Shown: one piece after another, positions 9,930 through 21,793 of the stretch | How the letters are laid out: every line of letters starts with the position of its first letter | Position numbering within the stretch: the first letter of the stretch is position 1 | DNA from: Oreohelix idahoensis | Taxonomy: Eukaryota; Mollusca; Gastropoda; Stylommatophora; Oreohelicidae | Reading direction: 5' to 3' | Assembly: GCA_024509875.1 (NCBI GenBank) | Contig: JAMPIV010010573.1 | Span: forward strand, 186,001-250,000 | DNA: 64,000 bases | Program-made: the position numbers and the translations under genes | The notes under the pieces: generated by a model | Seen by the model: the letters and a program-made list of their open reading frames with translations, nothing else | The model's database searches: none | Told to the model about the DNA's origin: nothing

Positions 9930-11310
9930 GGAGTCAAAGAGTTAATGCGACTACACAAGCTAGCTGAGCGCACATATCCAGTCACAGTGTGGATTCCGAG
10001 CTGGTTGATCAACAACAGACATAATATTTTCTCTCCGCCAGCTTCAGAAGAAATCAAGAGAGCAGAAAAGACCGTTATATCTCGCCTTTATAGACCACAC
10101 AAAGGCATTTGACCTGGTTAGTAGGGATGGACTCGTAAAAATCCTCACGAAAAAAGGCTGCCCTGCTAAATTGCTGGAAATGATAAAGTCATTCCATGAG
10201 GACATGAAGTAAGCAGTTCAGTATGCTGGAAGCACATCACAGCCCTTTGACATACGGAGTGGTGTTAAACAAGGCTGTGTTCTGGCTCCAACCCTCTTCG
10301 GGATCTTCTTTGCCTTTCTCTTGAAACATGCATTCAGAGACCCAACTGTGGGAATATGCCTTCAAACTAGGTCAGATGGCCGTCTGCTTAATTTCGCAAG
10401 GCTGAAGGCAAAAACAATAAAATCAGAAGGGTCATTATAAGAGACTTGTAATTCGCTGATGATGCTGCAGTCGTCACTCAAAGCCAACAGGAGCTTCAAA
10501 GTTTGATGAATAGCTTCACCCAAGCATGCAAGGACTTTGCCTCACAATAAGTCTAAAGAAAACAAATAGATAACTATGAATTGGCAGTGGTGCACCACTT
10601 CACACACCTGGGGTCTACCATAAATGACAAACTCTCACTGGACACAGAAATTGACAGCCGCATTGGCAAAGCAGCAGCTACCTTTGCCTGCCTCACATCA
10701 CGTGTTTGGGGAAACTCCATCCTAACAATGAAGACCAAAGCTGCAGTATATAACGCCTGCGTCACCAGCACACTCCTATATGGTAGAGAGACATGGAAAA
10801 TCTATGCTAGGCAAGAAAGAAGGCTCAATACCTTACATGTGTCTACCGCACATCCTCGGCATTTCGTGGAAAGATAAAGTGACAAATATTGAGGTGTTGT
10901 CACGTGCTGACCTTCAAAACATGTATACACTGCTTAGACAGCGCAGACTACGCTCGCTTGGCCATGTCCGCCGCATTGAAGATGGTCGCATCCCGAAAGA
11001 TATCTTCTACGGACAACTGGAAGATGGCAAAAGAACCACAGCTGAGATTCAAAGATGTGTGCAAGAGAGACATGATGGCACTGAACATAAATCCAGCAAC
11101 CTGGGAGGATGAACTGCCGATCACATCAAGTGGCAATTCTATCTGCGGCGCCACCTCAGATTGGGCGAAAAAAAGCTCTCACAGCAAGCAGAAGAGAGGA
11201 GAAAACGTCGAAAAGAACACCAGGAACATAAGCAGCCGAGGTCTGTCACCTCAGGGGCGCATTCCCATAGTCAGTTATGACTGAAGGGGCAATTATTATT
11301 ATTATTATAA
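9930..11310 (+). pseudogene. Degenerate LINE reverse transcriptase, C-terminal half
   Basis: Several frames together give LHKLAERTYP, then DHTKAFDLVSRDGL, IRSGVKQGCVLAPTLFGIFF, and FADDAAVVTQ around 10455, so the catalytic ADD is still present. After it come THLGSTINDKLS and the thumb-region RRILGISW-like block. In-frame stops (for example before AVQYAG, before FADD and at ~10550) and several indels show it is dead. An (ATT)n tail at ~11292-11308 marks the LINE 3' end. It probably continues the fragment at 7770-7963, split by an insertion. Confidence 0.75.
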
Positions 11311-11866
11311 CCTCCCTTTGAAGTTAGACTGAAGAGAAATAATGTGATATTTTGACAACACTTTTTTCATTCTTTTTTACTCTTCTGTTTTCATTCTTTC
11401 TTAACTCCTCATATATGTGTCACTTTTGTTGCCACACAAATTCTTTTTTTATTGCACGCTTCTTGTATGTCACTTTCGTGTTACTTCCTTGTCACTTTCA
11501 AATCTTGCAATCGATTTGTCAATCACTTCCAGATGAGCAATAGCTCTGAAACTTGGCATAGTTATGTATTCCCCGTGACAATACAATAATCAGTCAATTA
11601 TTAATAATTGAATGTTGTAATTATGACATTATGAGTAATTAAACAAATGTGTACAAATCAGGGGCCATAATCAAGTTAATTAAAAATTCAAGAGTACGGG
11701 GTGTGCGTTACGTCGCCTTAAGTGGACTTCGATCTCTAGATGGCCTTCAAATTGAATAAATTGGTTAAAAGAAGTGGATCGCTTAAGAAATTTTAGACCA
11801 GAATTACAATAAGTAAAAATATTGTTTAGTAAACACTAAAAAGAAGAAAATAATTAGAAATAAAAC
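11311..11866. other. Unassigned AT-rich sequence
   Basis: No supported gene. T-rich stretches and short ORFs only; nothing recognised. Confidence 0.4.
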
Positions 11867-12136
11867 AAATTTAAACACACGCTTTTAATGCACTAAAAAC
11901 CCAAAAATATTTTTTCAAAATATAACATGAAATTGGCAACAGCGTGGGGCGCTGATTCTGCAAGAAATGAACTTCTGCTTTATACTTCCCTAGACACTTA
12001 TGGATAAAATATATGATAAGCGCGCGACACACGCTTTTTGTCAACTGGATGTTACATTTTTTTACTTCAAGCTATAAACTTCTTGAAAAATTATTTTTTT
12101 GCTTTTAGTGCATTAAAAGCGTGTGTTTAAAATATT
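11867..12136. mobile_element. MITE-like element with ~50-bp terminal inverted repeats
   Basis: The sequence starting TTTAAACACACGCTTTTAAT at ~11868 recurs inverted, ending ~12135 (ATTAAAAGCGTGTGTTTAAA). The repeats are ~50 bp with few mismatches and enclose ~165 bp without an ORF. This is the structure of a non-autonomous foldback or MITE element. The superfamily cannot be assigned because the target duplication is unclear in AT-rich flanks. Confidence 0.6.
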
Positions 12137-12727
12137 TTATATATATTTTTTAAAAACTAGGGTTGGTTTCCTCTCTCAGTTTCACATTATTATATTCAAA
12201 ATTGTTATTCTTTATTCAAAATGAATTGCTTTTTGTTTTTGTGAAAGGTGGCGGGGCGTTGTCTCTCAGAAGAACCGATATGTTTATCACACTGGTTTTC
12301 ATGTTCTCATAGTCAGAGCCGGCTTTAGACATGGTGAGGCCCTAAGCTGTAGGAAGCTATGGTGGCCCTATTTGGCAATTGGTAACTGAGAATAAGGCCG
12401 TCTAAAAACTGGACTTGGCAGGAACGGCGCAAAGATGCATAACAAATCTATGCGAGGTGGCCGGAAGGGTGGCTCCACTAGAGCTTTAGAAATATGCCTT
12501 AAATTCTTTGGTGTCAAGACATTTATTATGGGCTAAAATTATTCAAATTTGGTCCCATAGAGCCACGTGACTGAACGTATTTAATTCCTAGGAGTAAAAT
12601 TCTCTTGTAAAATTGAAATTGCCATAAAATGAAATTTAATTAGCAAACTGTAACATGATAAACACTGATACAAAAAAAGAAATCAGTCAGTTTACAACAT
12701 TTTCCTTATTGCTTTGTAAACTAAAAG

Positions 12728-13114
12728 TCATGAATGATGTCCTCAAAAGATAACCTACGCAATTTATCCCTTACACACAAAATACTAAGCGTTGACAGCG
12801 TATCTTGTGCCATTGTTGATCGTACGTAGCTCATTTTTTATTCTCTTTAGTCATGAAATTGATCTTTCCTCTGAGCAGTTAGTTACAATCAGACTTAAAA
12901 ATAGCCGTAGTATTTCTTGAACATTAGGAAAAGGTAAATAAATCGTGTCTTGAAAGATGACCTGAAACAGATCTTGGTGACATAGATGTCCTTTTCCTGA
13001 ATGGTTTAACTTAATATAAGTATGGACGTGCTTTAGTTCTCCAGTGAGATTAACATCAATATCATCTGGATAATCTTTCATCAAAAGTTCTACATCTTCA
13101 CGCAATGGTTCCAC
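12728..13114 (-). pseudogene. hAT transposase C-terminal dimerisation domain, decayed
   Basis: Reverse-strand translation gives FPNVQEILRLFLSLIVTNCS followed by EERSIS, closely matching FPNVEIALRIYLSLMVTNCS in the hAT at 52.3 kb. The region downstream on the minus strand (to ~12728) continues the hAT C-terminus but with stops and frameshifts. The dimerisation domain mediates transposase oligomerisation in hAT elements. Non-functional. Confidence 0.7.
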
Positions 13115-13230
13115 TGAAGCTTCTAAATCAAATTAAAAAAAATGAAAACTTGCTTGCTTGTAGCATAATTATAAACTGTTGCTCTTTTCTTCAAGTTACT
13201 TTCAAGAGCATCAATTACAGGAATAAAGAC

Positions 13231-13556
13231 TTCACTTAAAATGTGTCTTTTGGAGAAAGCTCTTCATAAACGTCGGGCGCAGAACCATCATTGATGTGTT
13301 TCTTTGTGACTAACCTTCTTGTCTTCGTACACATGTAGTCTACATCAGGCAGTCTGCTTTTTACTTCTTGTTTAGTATCATCCAAGTGATTTCGAGTATC
13401 TTTCACAAAGTGAGAAAGTGATGTATAAGGTTTGGTGCATGTGCTGTGTGTAATTTTTGGATCCTGAAGGGCATTGCTAGTTTCGTGAAACTCATTCAGC
13501 AAACGATTCCACAAGTATAGTATGAAAACAAAAGCCAATTTCTCCATTTTTTCCAC
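13231..13556 (-). pseudogene. hAT transposase internal fragment
   Basis: A 106-codon reverse-strand frame (LAFVFILYLWNRLLNEFHET ... RLPDVDYMCTKTRRLV) positioned upstream of the dimerisation fragment. I assign it to the transposase by context and because the same ending recurs at 14117-14423 (-). The domain itself is not diagnostic. Confidence 0.5.
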
Positions 13557-14116
13557 ATGATTATCAGCTTGTCTTCTTGTATCACCCTTTCAATTGTCAT
13601 TAGTATGGAGATAACTGAGAGCATCAACAATTGACTCATAACTTTCAATTATGACTAAAGTAGAATTGTAATGTTAACCACAGTGAGTCGGATGAAAGTT
13701 CTTTTGGAATGCGGAAGACGGCAATTGAAATATATATATATATGAAATTTACTGAAGTGCTTGTATAATAAATATGTTACACCATGATTTCATCATCCAC
13801 TCTCTGCTTTCTATGGAGCCTGGGGCCACCTGTGCTGTTGGTTTCTTATGAGAAACCCGCACGAAGCAGTCACTAGCTCTTGCAGTGGTGGTTCACGTGT
13901 CAAGTTGTTTGATGTGATGAGGTTGTCAGCTTCATGTACAACTGTACATCCACAAGCAAATGTTACATGTCAAAATGCAAAAAAATAAAAAATAAAATGT
14001 ACATATTACAACTTACCCCGATATCTGGTGAAGCAATACACAGGCTTGATGCACATATTGTCCATAATTTACTGCAACTAGTTTAAGGTGCAGTAATACC
14101 TCAGATAGATGAAGGG
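13557..14116. other. Unassigned sequence within hAT remnant
   Basis: No gene recognised. Contains a short (TA)n run near 13730 and AT-rich sequence between the two copies of the duplicated hAT segment. Confidence 0.4.
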
Positions 14117-14290
14117 ACTTCACTTAAAATGTGTCTTTTGGAGAAAGCTCTTCATAAACGTCGGGAGCAGTACCATCATTGATGTGTTTCGGTGTGACTA
14201 ACCTTCTTGTCTTCGTACACATGTAGTCTACATCAGGCAGTCTGCTTGTTGCTTCTTGTTTAGCATCATCTTTAGTATCATCCAAACGGA
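14117..14290 (-). repeat. Second copy of hAT internal segment
   Basis: Direct copy of 13226-13400 (shared CTTCACTTAAAATGTGTCTT and more, ~90% by eye). It reads RLPDVDYMCTKTRRLV on the minus strand. It joins SINE sequence directly at ~14304, so it marks a rearrangement or insertion junction. Confidence 0.7.
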
Positions 14291-14303
14291 CTTGGAAATC
14301 TTT

Positions 14304-14636
14304 TTTCAGAACCAGTGGTCCTAATGATGTCATACTCCCCCTTGTGTCTTGGGTATTGAAATCGGATACCAAGCCTTCTTGGATAAGGACGAAAAAATAG
14401 GAGGTCCCGTGTGCAAGGCGCACGTTAAAAATCCCACGGCAGTTGGAAATCGGTAAAGCGTAGGCTGTAAGGCCGCTGTCCTGGCAAAATAAAAAAATAA
14501 AAAATCAGAAACCTACCCACCACAAAAATATTTATAGAGTGTGTGATTCCTATATACCCACATTGGGATTCTCGCCGGTGCTACGGAGTTCGTTCACTGT
14601 GCTGAGATCCTCATTGTGTGATCTAAGGGAGGAGAT
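14304..14636 (+). mobile_element. SINE copy, 5' truncated (same family as 39811-40277)
   Basis: Starting at TTTTTTCAGAACCAGTGG it matches 39876-40218 nearly base for base, including CGTGTGCAAGGCGCACG and GGCCGCTGTCCTGG. The tRNA-like head present in the 39.8 kb copy is missing. It ends at GGAGATCAGAGCA, where a LINE fragment begins. Reverse-strand frames across it are spurious. Confidence 0.75.
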
Positions 14637-14637
14637 C

Positions 14638-14966
14638 AGAGCATATATAGTGTTACACTATACCATGAACAACAAGCAGCGATCAGGGTAGCGGGGGAAA
14701 CATCAGAATGGTTTGACGTGAAAAGGGGAGTAAGACAGGGTTGCATCCTTTCTCCATACTTGTTTAACATCCATGCAGAAAATATAATGAGAAATGTTCG
14801 GAGTGACCAAGAATGTGAACAGTGCGACCCGTTCACAATTGGTGGAAATCCGATCCCAGAACTCAGGTACGCAGGTGACACGGTTATTCTTTCAAACAGT
14901 GCCAAGGGACTAGAACAGTTAATCCTGTCTGCCAAAAGACACAGTGAGGATCAGAACCTTTTTTTG

Positions 14967-15013
<47 letters not shown>

Positions 15014-15676
15014 TCCACAGACAAAACAAGATGCCAACCAAAAATTACCATCAATGATGAGGAAATTGAAAATGTCACAATATTTGAATATCTTGGCTCC
15101 ATAATTAACAACAATGGAGACTGCTCAAAAGAGGTCAGAAGGAGACTGGCCATAGCAATGCAGAGGTTAAATAAAATGAAGAACCTATGGCAGAACACCA
15201 GCAAATTAATAAAAGTAAAACTTCTGAGAACATGCATCTTTCCGGTAGCAACATATGGGTGTGAATCATGGACCATTACTCAAACATTAAAGAAAAAATT
15301 CGAATCCTTCGAAGCAAAGTGTTACAGAAAAATTCTCAGAATATCTTGGACCAAGAAGAAGAAAAATATAAACATCCTACACGACCTGAACATCGAGGAA
15401 AACTGGCTCATAAACAATATCATGTTCCGGAAACTGAAATATTTTTGCCACATTAAACGCCATAGTGGCTTAGAGAGAACAGTGATGGAGGGTATGGTAC
15501 CTGGAAGGCGAGGCAGGGGCCAACCAAGACGACGGTGGACACAGGACATTGAAGACACCTTGAACATGACATTGGAGGAGGCAGGAGGGCTGGCTAGAGA
15601 TCGAGAGTCTTTCAGGCGGGCTGTCATGAGAGCGACGTTCTGCAAAGGACATGCTACATGATGAAAAGATGAAGTT
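14638..15676 (+). pseudogene. RTE-like LINE reverse transcriptase, C-terminal part
   Basis: The RT region reads EWFDVKRGVRQGCILSPYLF, then LRYAGDTVILSNS. The catalytic box is YAGD rather than YADD, so a metal-binding Asp is lost. A 39-bp A-run splits the frame. The thumb follows: [40 protein letters not shown], and a tail with [11 protein letters not shown]...[10 protein letters not shown] typical of RTE-type LINEs. A short GATGAA-like 3' tail follows near 15660. Endonuclease and N-terminal RT are absent. Inactive. Confidence 0.8.
14973..15011 (+). repeat. Poly(A) run, 39 bp, inside LINE RT
   Basis: The run lies between LFLNL and MSTDKTR of the RT, where related LINEs have only a few Lys codons. 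It is probably slippage expansion of an AAA-rich codon run, or an assembly artefact. It also creates a misleading poly-Lys ORF. Confidence 0.9.
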
Positions 15677-15780
15677 AGTGTACTTCTATTATTTTCGCTT
15701 TAGGAAGGTCCTAAGGCTTGAACTTTCAGTATTATTATGGGAGTTTTATGCTCTCTAATTTTAGCAGCTACACCTAATCA

Positions 15781-16069
15781 GGGGAGCCGCGGTAGCATAG
15801 TGGTTAGTGCACTGGCTTCCTAGCGCAGTGGTCTATGGTTCGATCCCCAGATGAGGCGGAAAATTTTTAGGCCACAAAACGGCTCCTGGGTCGACCCAGC
15901 CCCAAATGGGTACCAGAGCTACTCTGGGAAGGTTAAGGCGGCCGGCGTGATGCCGACCACATCACCCCTCGTGTGCCGACGGTCAAGATAATATGGGCCT
16001 ATCACCATATTCCCAATATGCCTCAATGGGCGTGTAACGGGTTCCTTTACCTTTTTCCTTTTTACCTTT
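15781..16069 (+). mobile_element. tRNA-derived SINE (289 bp) with 11-bp TSD
   Basis: The pol III A box TAGCATAGTGG is at 15793-15803 and the B box GGTTCGATCCC at 15837-15847. A non-tRNA body and a CCTTTAC-rich tail follow. The target duplication ACACCTAATCA is exact on both sides (15770-15780 and 16070-16080). It shares GGGGAGCCGCG and CGGCTCCTG motifs with the SINE at 16663. Confidence 0.92.
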
Positions 16070-16080
16070 ACACCTAATCA

Positions 16081-16650
16081 CGTGGCCGGTCCTACAGGGT
16101 GTTTTGGTTATGAGCTCTTATTTTGGTCGTCTGTGATCTTTCCTTGACAAAATTGGAAGTCAGTGAAGCAGTCTTACGAAGCGGTATGTTAAAGGCTAAA
16201 TTTTCGCCCACTGTCGTAAGTTTATATTGGTACAACTACAACAGTAGTTGTCGCTGGGGATGGACTTTGAAATGTTATCAAGAAGGTCTCCAGAAATTGG
16301 CTCATTAAGAAAGAAAGAGACCTATTCCAGATAAGGACAAGAAGAATAGAATGCGAATGCTCTCCACTAGATAGTTTTTTCTAGTAAATTATGGAGAATG
16401 TTCTATTTCGCCACGTCCTTAGCCTCTGTCCTTAGATCTCCAGAAAGAAAGAGCCCCCAGTCTCATCATAGAATTTTACCAATATGTAAATATTTAACAC
16501 CGACAGCACGAGTGATACATTAACGAACTAGATAATGATCAAAACGGTTATTGGGTTTATTAATTAAATATCTACACATTTACGTTAGTAGAAAAATAAA
16601 AAGTGATGATGGTGAAAAACAATTCACACATACACACATACCGATGAGAT
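16081..16650. other. Unassigned sequence
   Basis: No ORF or repeat recognised. A short inverted repeat (ACTAGA...TCTAGT) occurs near 16365. Confidence 0.4.
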
Positions 16651-16662
16651 ATAAATACTGTA

Positions 16663-16935
16663 GGGGAGCCGCGCTGGTGTAATGGTTACAACGTTGCGCT
16701 GGCGACCAGGTTTTCAAGGTTCAAGCCCGGGCGTCAGCACTTGAAGGTGTGTCAACGACTGGGATTTTGACTGAATAACCTGAACGGCTCCTGAGATAAA
16801 CCGTTTGTGGATGGGAAGGAGCGAAGCTCCTGACCAGGTTGGAAGGAAAGTCCACAGGTTCCCCAGCCTCGCAATGACATATCATTGGGCCAAGGGACTG
16901 AAAGCCCAAGTGCCGCTGGTTAAGGAAAAAAATAA
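16663..16935 (+). mobile_element. tRNA-derived SINE (273 bp), imperfect TSD
   Basis: A box TGGTGTAATGG (16675-16685) and B box GGTTCAAGCCC (16718-16728) are followed by a SINE body and an AAATAAATAAA tail. Flanks ATAAATACTGTA (16651-16662) and ATAAATGCTATA (16936-16947) look like a 12-bp TSD with two changes. That implies an older insertion than the SINE at 15781. Confidence 0.85.
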
Positions 16936-17297
16936 ATAAATGCTATAGTTAGTTAAATATGAGAATGAAACTATGTGAAGAGTGAGGTGATGATGTGATA
17001 TAGTAAATGTTACCACACTGATGTCCAATCTACACTGTCTATGTGCCTCTTCTGCCATCAATGGTACCTATACCTTGTAGCGGTATGGCAGCTTGTGTAC
17101 CCTGACAATCCCCAGAGCTATGCCAGCGGGAGTTTTACTCTTGGTAGGTTCAACCAAGCTGGACTGGTCTGCGTGGGTAGAGGTCAGACAAAAGCTGGAC
17201 CCTGGTCCTCCAGGTTGGGGGTTTTAGCCCAAGGCCGACACCAGTGTCTATGTAAAAAATCGCACATGTTACGGAAACGGCAACAAATGGAAAAACT

Positions 17298-18122
17298 TTG
17301 ATGCGGGACGGACATCTGGAGTCTCAGGCTCGTATGACTGACAGTGGTGAAAGCCGAAAGGAAGCCACTGGCATGAAAACGGATGCCCAGACCGCAAAAC
17401 ACGAAACCAAAATTGGTTTTTGGAATGTCAGAACTATGAATGAGGCAGGAAAGCTGAGACAGATCACAGCAGAGATGAGGAATTACAAACTACATATCCT
17501 GGGAATAAGCGAGAGCAGATGGACGGGGATGGGGAGAATAAAAACAGCTACAGGGGAAACAGTACTTTATTCTGGTAGAGAGGATGGTCAGTACAACGAA
17601 GCTGTAGCCATTATTCTGAAGAAAGGAATGGAAAGGTCTTTACTGGAATGGAAACCCATTAACATCAGACTAATAAGAGCAAGACTGAGACGGAGATTCA
17701 CCAACACCACAATTATACAGTGCTATGCACCAACAAACGACAGCGATGAAGAGATCAAGGACGAGTTTTATCAACAGGTACAAAAGGAAATGGAAACTGT
17801 ACCCAGGTACAATCTTATTATAGTAATGGGAGACCTAAATGCGAAAGTTGGAACACACAATAATTATAACGAAAGAGTAATGGGGAAATGCGGCAGTGGA
17901 ATAGTAAATGAGAATGGGGACAAATTAATAAGCTTCTGCAATATTAACAACCTGGTCATTGGAGGAACACTTTTTCAACACAAAGAAGTGCACAAGTTAA
18001 CATGGGAATCACCTAACGGACGAGACAAAAACCAGATAGATCACATAATGATCAATGGCAGATGGAGACATGCACTACAAGACGTGAAAGTAAGAAGAGG
18101 CGCAGATGTGGGAAGTGATCAT
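17298..18122 (+). pseudogene. LINE ORF part 1: APE-type endonuclease
   Basis: Translation shows the endonuclease/exonuclease/phosphatase fold: KIGFWNVRTMNEAGKL, ILGISESRWTG (catalytic E), IQCYAPTND, VMGDLNAKVG (D-x-N), NQIDHIMIN and VGSDH. The last His block is split by LTR insertion after ATCAT and resumes as HLVVARLK at 27627. The domain nicks target DNA for target-primed reverse transcription. The sequence from 17052 to 17297 is the LINE 5' leader. Proteins of this type are often mislabelled craniofacial development protein 2. Confidence 0.9.
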
Positions 18123-20525
18123 TGTCATGAAATATTCTAATCCACATATATAAATTATTAGGTAAATATGAAGCCTAACAAATAAAATTAATAAAGAGAA
18201 GAGCAATGGTAAAATGACAGTGCTGTCACAAGGAATGTACTCGAAATCCCCCTTGTTTTCTGCTTCGTCTGCAAATTGTAACGCTTTCACGTTGATATAA
18301 AAGCTTACTGTATTATTACCCGCTTTCTTCAATGAAACGTGTGCTGTATTTCTTGGAAAAGCATTGAGAGGCCCTGCGTAATGACCTAAATTAATCCTAA
18401 CATTAATTATATTACGTTACCAAAACGAACGAACAGATGGACAAAAGGATAGCGAGAAGGGAGAGGCAGAAAGCCGAACACTAAACACGCTTCGCGCGAT
18501 ACGCAAATGCTGCCATCACGCGTGTAAGTCTACATGCACTAATTTTTTTTTCAGACGGACAGTGATAAAATACACTACCCTTTCCCAGAGTTAGGTTTAT
18601 AAATCATAACAGACTCTTATTAGAAAAGATAACAATAGATGGGTTTACGTTTGAACACATAACAGTACCCAGACAGCACATCTTCGAAACAGGAGGTAGA
18701 AGAAATTGCATATTTTGAACGCAGCCACGTAGCTCCTTTAAATTAGTATTTTTGGGTTCCTTAGGGCTTGCTGACAAATAATATGTAAAACGTTACGCAA
18801 ATAGTCCAGGAATTAATAAATTATACCCAAAATAAAATATTGGGGGTGCCTGACAGCATAAAATCATTTCTGCTCATAAGATTTTTTTTTTAACGTGTTT
18901 GAAAAAAATTTACGTTACAGAAATAGCCTACCATGTAAACTCCAAATTGATTGGAGCGCAACAAATGAAAGCCTAACCACGATTGGTCGGGCTATAAATA
19001 CTATCTTGGTTGTTAGGGGAAACGGGGAAAGGTAACATTTTTTCAAACACTTGTCGAAACGGGGCTCATTGGTCAGACTCGCTGATATACACACTAGGGA
19101 GCGTTAGTTCGAAACCACTTGTTTAAAATAGCTTGATAAAGCATCAGTGCGTTGAGGCCAGCATATATTTTGCTCAATAAAAGCCTGGAACATAGGCAGA
19201 TGGAAATTTGTGCCAGTTTGTGCCAGAATTCATTGCTAATCAACGTATCTGTGTTATTCGTATGAATTGTGGTAAGCTTGAACCATTCAATATCTTTTAA
19301 TGAAAATTGAATGTGAATTGTTGATTTATGCCTGTATATATATGTGTAGTTCAGTGGCCAACGTGAGGTAAAGCCTGTAATGCTCCAGCCTGAACAGAGG
19401 GTGTCGGAGAGAAGTAAAACGGCATGGAATGGCCAAACAGTACACTGACACCTGGATGATTGACTAGAAAGAAATAATGCTGGAAGTGCAGAGGCGTAGT
19501 AACCATTAGGAAGGGTAATGCTGGTATAAAGTATTTCAGATGAAGCTGACTGTTGGCCTAACGCTCTGAACGCAATGTTTGTGATGTATTGTGATCAGTG
19601 TAAAAAGAAAATATAAATTAGTTATGAAGTAGAAGGTACATCCTTCTTGATTTCAGGGACAGTGGTCTTGATGGTACTGAGCAGCACCTAGTCAGAGCTT
19701 TGCTGAATCCAGTGTCGGACAGCATACTCCTTGGTCCTTTTAGCTATCAGTGAGGTGTCTCCAGAGCCCAGAGGAGAATTCGAGCAGAGGAGTCCTTTCC
19801 TGCCGCCATCACGCCAGATAAGCTAACTTGGCCAGCTGAGCTCAACATTATGTCCCCTCATATTGAACTGACTTTATAAAATTAACATTAAGAGGGGAAT
19901 TTACTTGTCTTAAAATCAGGAACTGTGAACATCTCCAATACTGGTCCCTAAAGACAAACTATTGAAGTCATGATGACAAATACCAACAGAGCTTGAACAA
20001 AACAAAACCAGTATTACCTCATTTTACTACTACACAACTGACACACATAGAACATTTGTAATAATATATGTCACTACAATATTCATATTAAATACATTCT
20101 GTACATAACTTGTAATTTAAATTGATTGTGATTCCTGATTCCCTTGTAGTTGAATCAGGACACATATTCATTCATGCCAGTAATGAATACATATTGTTAT
20201 TTGAAAGTTATCAGTGCCTCCTTTAAGATATTCTCATAGAGTGTTATATGTATGTGAGTGTCACAGTGTTGTCAAGAGTAGTGGATTACATTAAATGGTT
20301 TATCTGTCTGTTGTTGTGACTTACACTTCTTCATACACATACCCTAGACACATAACGTAGCATCACACTATTCCAGAATAATTCTGACTGAGATAAAGAG
20401 ATATGTGGTAGCAAGTAAGGTTATCTATAATACACTACTCTTAATAGATATAGATACCTTCACAGCTGATCTCAGTCAGTACACTAAGTCCCCTATAAAT
20501 ATTTATAACATCCCACTTCACCACA
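18123..20525 (+). repeat. 5' LTR of family 2 (2403 bp)
   Basis: Starts TGTCATGAAATATTC and ends CTTCACCACA. It is near-identical to 25304-27621 except for scattered changes and ~83 bp (around 19612-19694) missing from the 3' copy. Minus-strand ORFs of ~85 codons occur in both LTRs but have no recognisable product. Confidence 0.95.
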
Positions 20526-20530
20526 TATAT

Positions 20531-20548
20531 TGGGGTCTCGCTCTTGGG
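20531..20548 (+). promoter_or_regulatory. Candidate primer binding site of family 2
   Basis: TGGGGTCTCGCTCTTGGG begins 5 nt after the LTR end. A TGG start is expected for pairing with the CCA end of a tRNA primer. I did not identify which tRNA. Confidence 0.6.
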
Positions 20549-20729
20549 ATTTTGAATCTTTAACTATTAAAAATATTGGGGGTAATTCACTTCAGGGAAT
20601 ATAAGAATTAAAAGGTATCCTTGGGTGGAATTAAATAAGGTTGAGCTCACGGTGCCTGTGTTGTCCATTAGATATATAGTTAGAAATTGAATTGTTGGTT
20701 AGACATTATATAAAGTTACCTGATAGACA

Positions 20730-21793
20730 ATGGCGGACCTGGCCAAATTTCGATCTGCTGCGGTTCAGACTGCAAAAGAGTTAGGATTAGATGGGCAAGT
20801 TATGGTTGCCTATGTTACTACGGAATGTGACAAATTTATTGAACGCGAAGAAAGAAGGTTTGAAGCCGAAAGAAAGTTAGAGGCTGACAGGGAAATTAAG
20901 AAGTTACAATTTGAAGCTGAGGCTGAGACTAAGAGGTTGCAAGCTGAGGCTGAGACTAAGAGGTTGCAGATTGAGGCTGACAAAGAGGCTAAAGCATTGG
21001 AAGCCGAGGAAAGAAGACAAGCTGCAGAAAGGGAAGAGAAGAAATTAGCTGCAGAAAGGGAAGAGAAGAAATTAGCTGCAGAAAGAGAAGAGAAGAAATT
21101 AGCTGCAGAAAGAGAAGAGAAGAGATTAGCTGCAGAAAGGGAAGCAGAAGATAAAAGATTACAAAGGGAACATGAATTACGACTAAGGGAGTTTGAGTTT
21201 CAAGGCCATGCTCCTGAAAATGGTGCCAGTCCCTTTGCCTCTGATGCTACGGTTACTCAAGGAGCCTCAACCTCAGCTATGAATTTTCATTTAGATCATT
21301 TTGTTGAGAAAGACGATGATATTGAGAGCTACCTAAATAGGTATGAACTATTAGCTACCACGTATGGGTTAGAGAGAGAAAGGTGGAGCTTAAAGTTATC
21401 TCAGGGACTTCGTGGGGCAGCTTATGAAGTTTTTGCAAAAATGAGCAGAGGTGATCAGGAAAATTATGACATGCTAAAGCAGGCTCTTTTGTTAAGGTAT
21501 GAAAAGAATGCAGAGTTTTACAGGAAAAAATTTAGGAATGCTAAACTACTGTCAGGTGAAACCTATCACCAGTTCTCTGCACGCATAGAGACATACTTGG
21601 AGAAATGGACTTCTCTGGGGAAAACCCAAGATCTTAAGGAAATGGTCCTTATAGAGCAACTAAGAGAGTCCATGGCTCCAGACCTGAGAAAGTTTCTCAT
21701 GGAACAAGGTGCAGAGAGGCTGGGTGAGTTGCTAAATGTTGCTGAAAGGTATCAAGCAGCTCAAGCAGAGGTAACAGGTAATAAAAAGAAACG
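20730..21793 (+). CDS. gag: Family 2 Gag (coiled coil and capsid-like region)
   Basis: ATG at 20730 (MADLAKFRSAA). Residues ~45-155 are a Glu/Lys/Ala coiled coil with four to five AAEREEKKL repeats. The Gag core follows at ~190-350 (ERERWSLKLSQGLRGAAYEV, LKQALLLRYEKN, AERYQAAQAEV). Near 21785 the frame drifts into unrelated codons while homologous sequence continues in the -1 frame from ~21790, so this is a frameshift within Gag. The family-3 Gag at 56 kb aligns across this point without a break. Confidence 0.85.

Larger units (their letters stand above)
12314..14300 (-). mobile_element. hAT transposon remnant (reverse strand)
   Basis: The left edge CAGAGCCGGCTTTA resembles hAT termini and the ends of the hAT at 40688-52669. 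Inside are reverse-strand transposase pieces: the C-terminal dimerisation region (12728-13114) and an upstream piece (13231-13556). The upstream piece is repeated at 14117-14290. No second terminus or 8-bp TSD was found, so the extent to the right is uncertain. Confidence 0.55.

Noticed and set aside
15781..15860. Possible tRNA gene (A and B boxes at 15793 and 15837; likewise at 16675 and 39842)
   Set aside because: They lack a full cloverleaf and acceptor stem, and are followed by SINE bodies with target duplications.
18075..18332. 85-codon reverse ORF MKKAGNNTVSF..., also at 25142-25513
   Set aside because: Lies in the family-2 LTR and exists twice for that reason; no recognisable protein.
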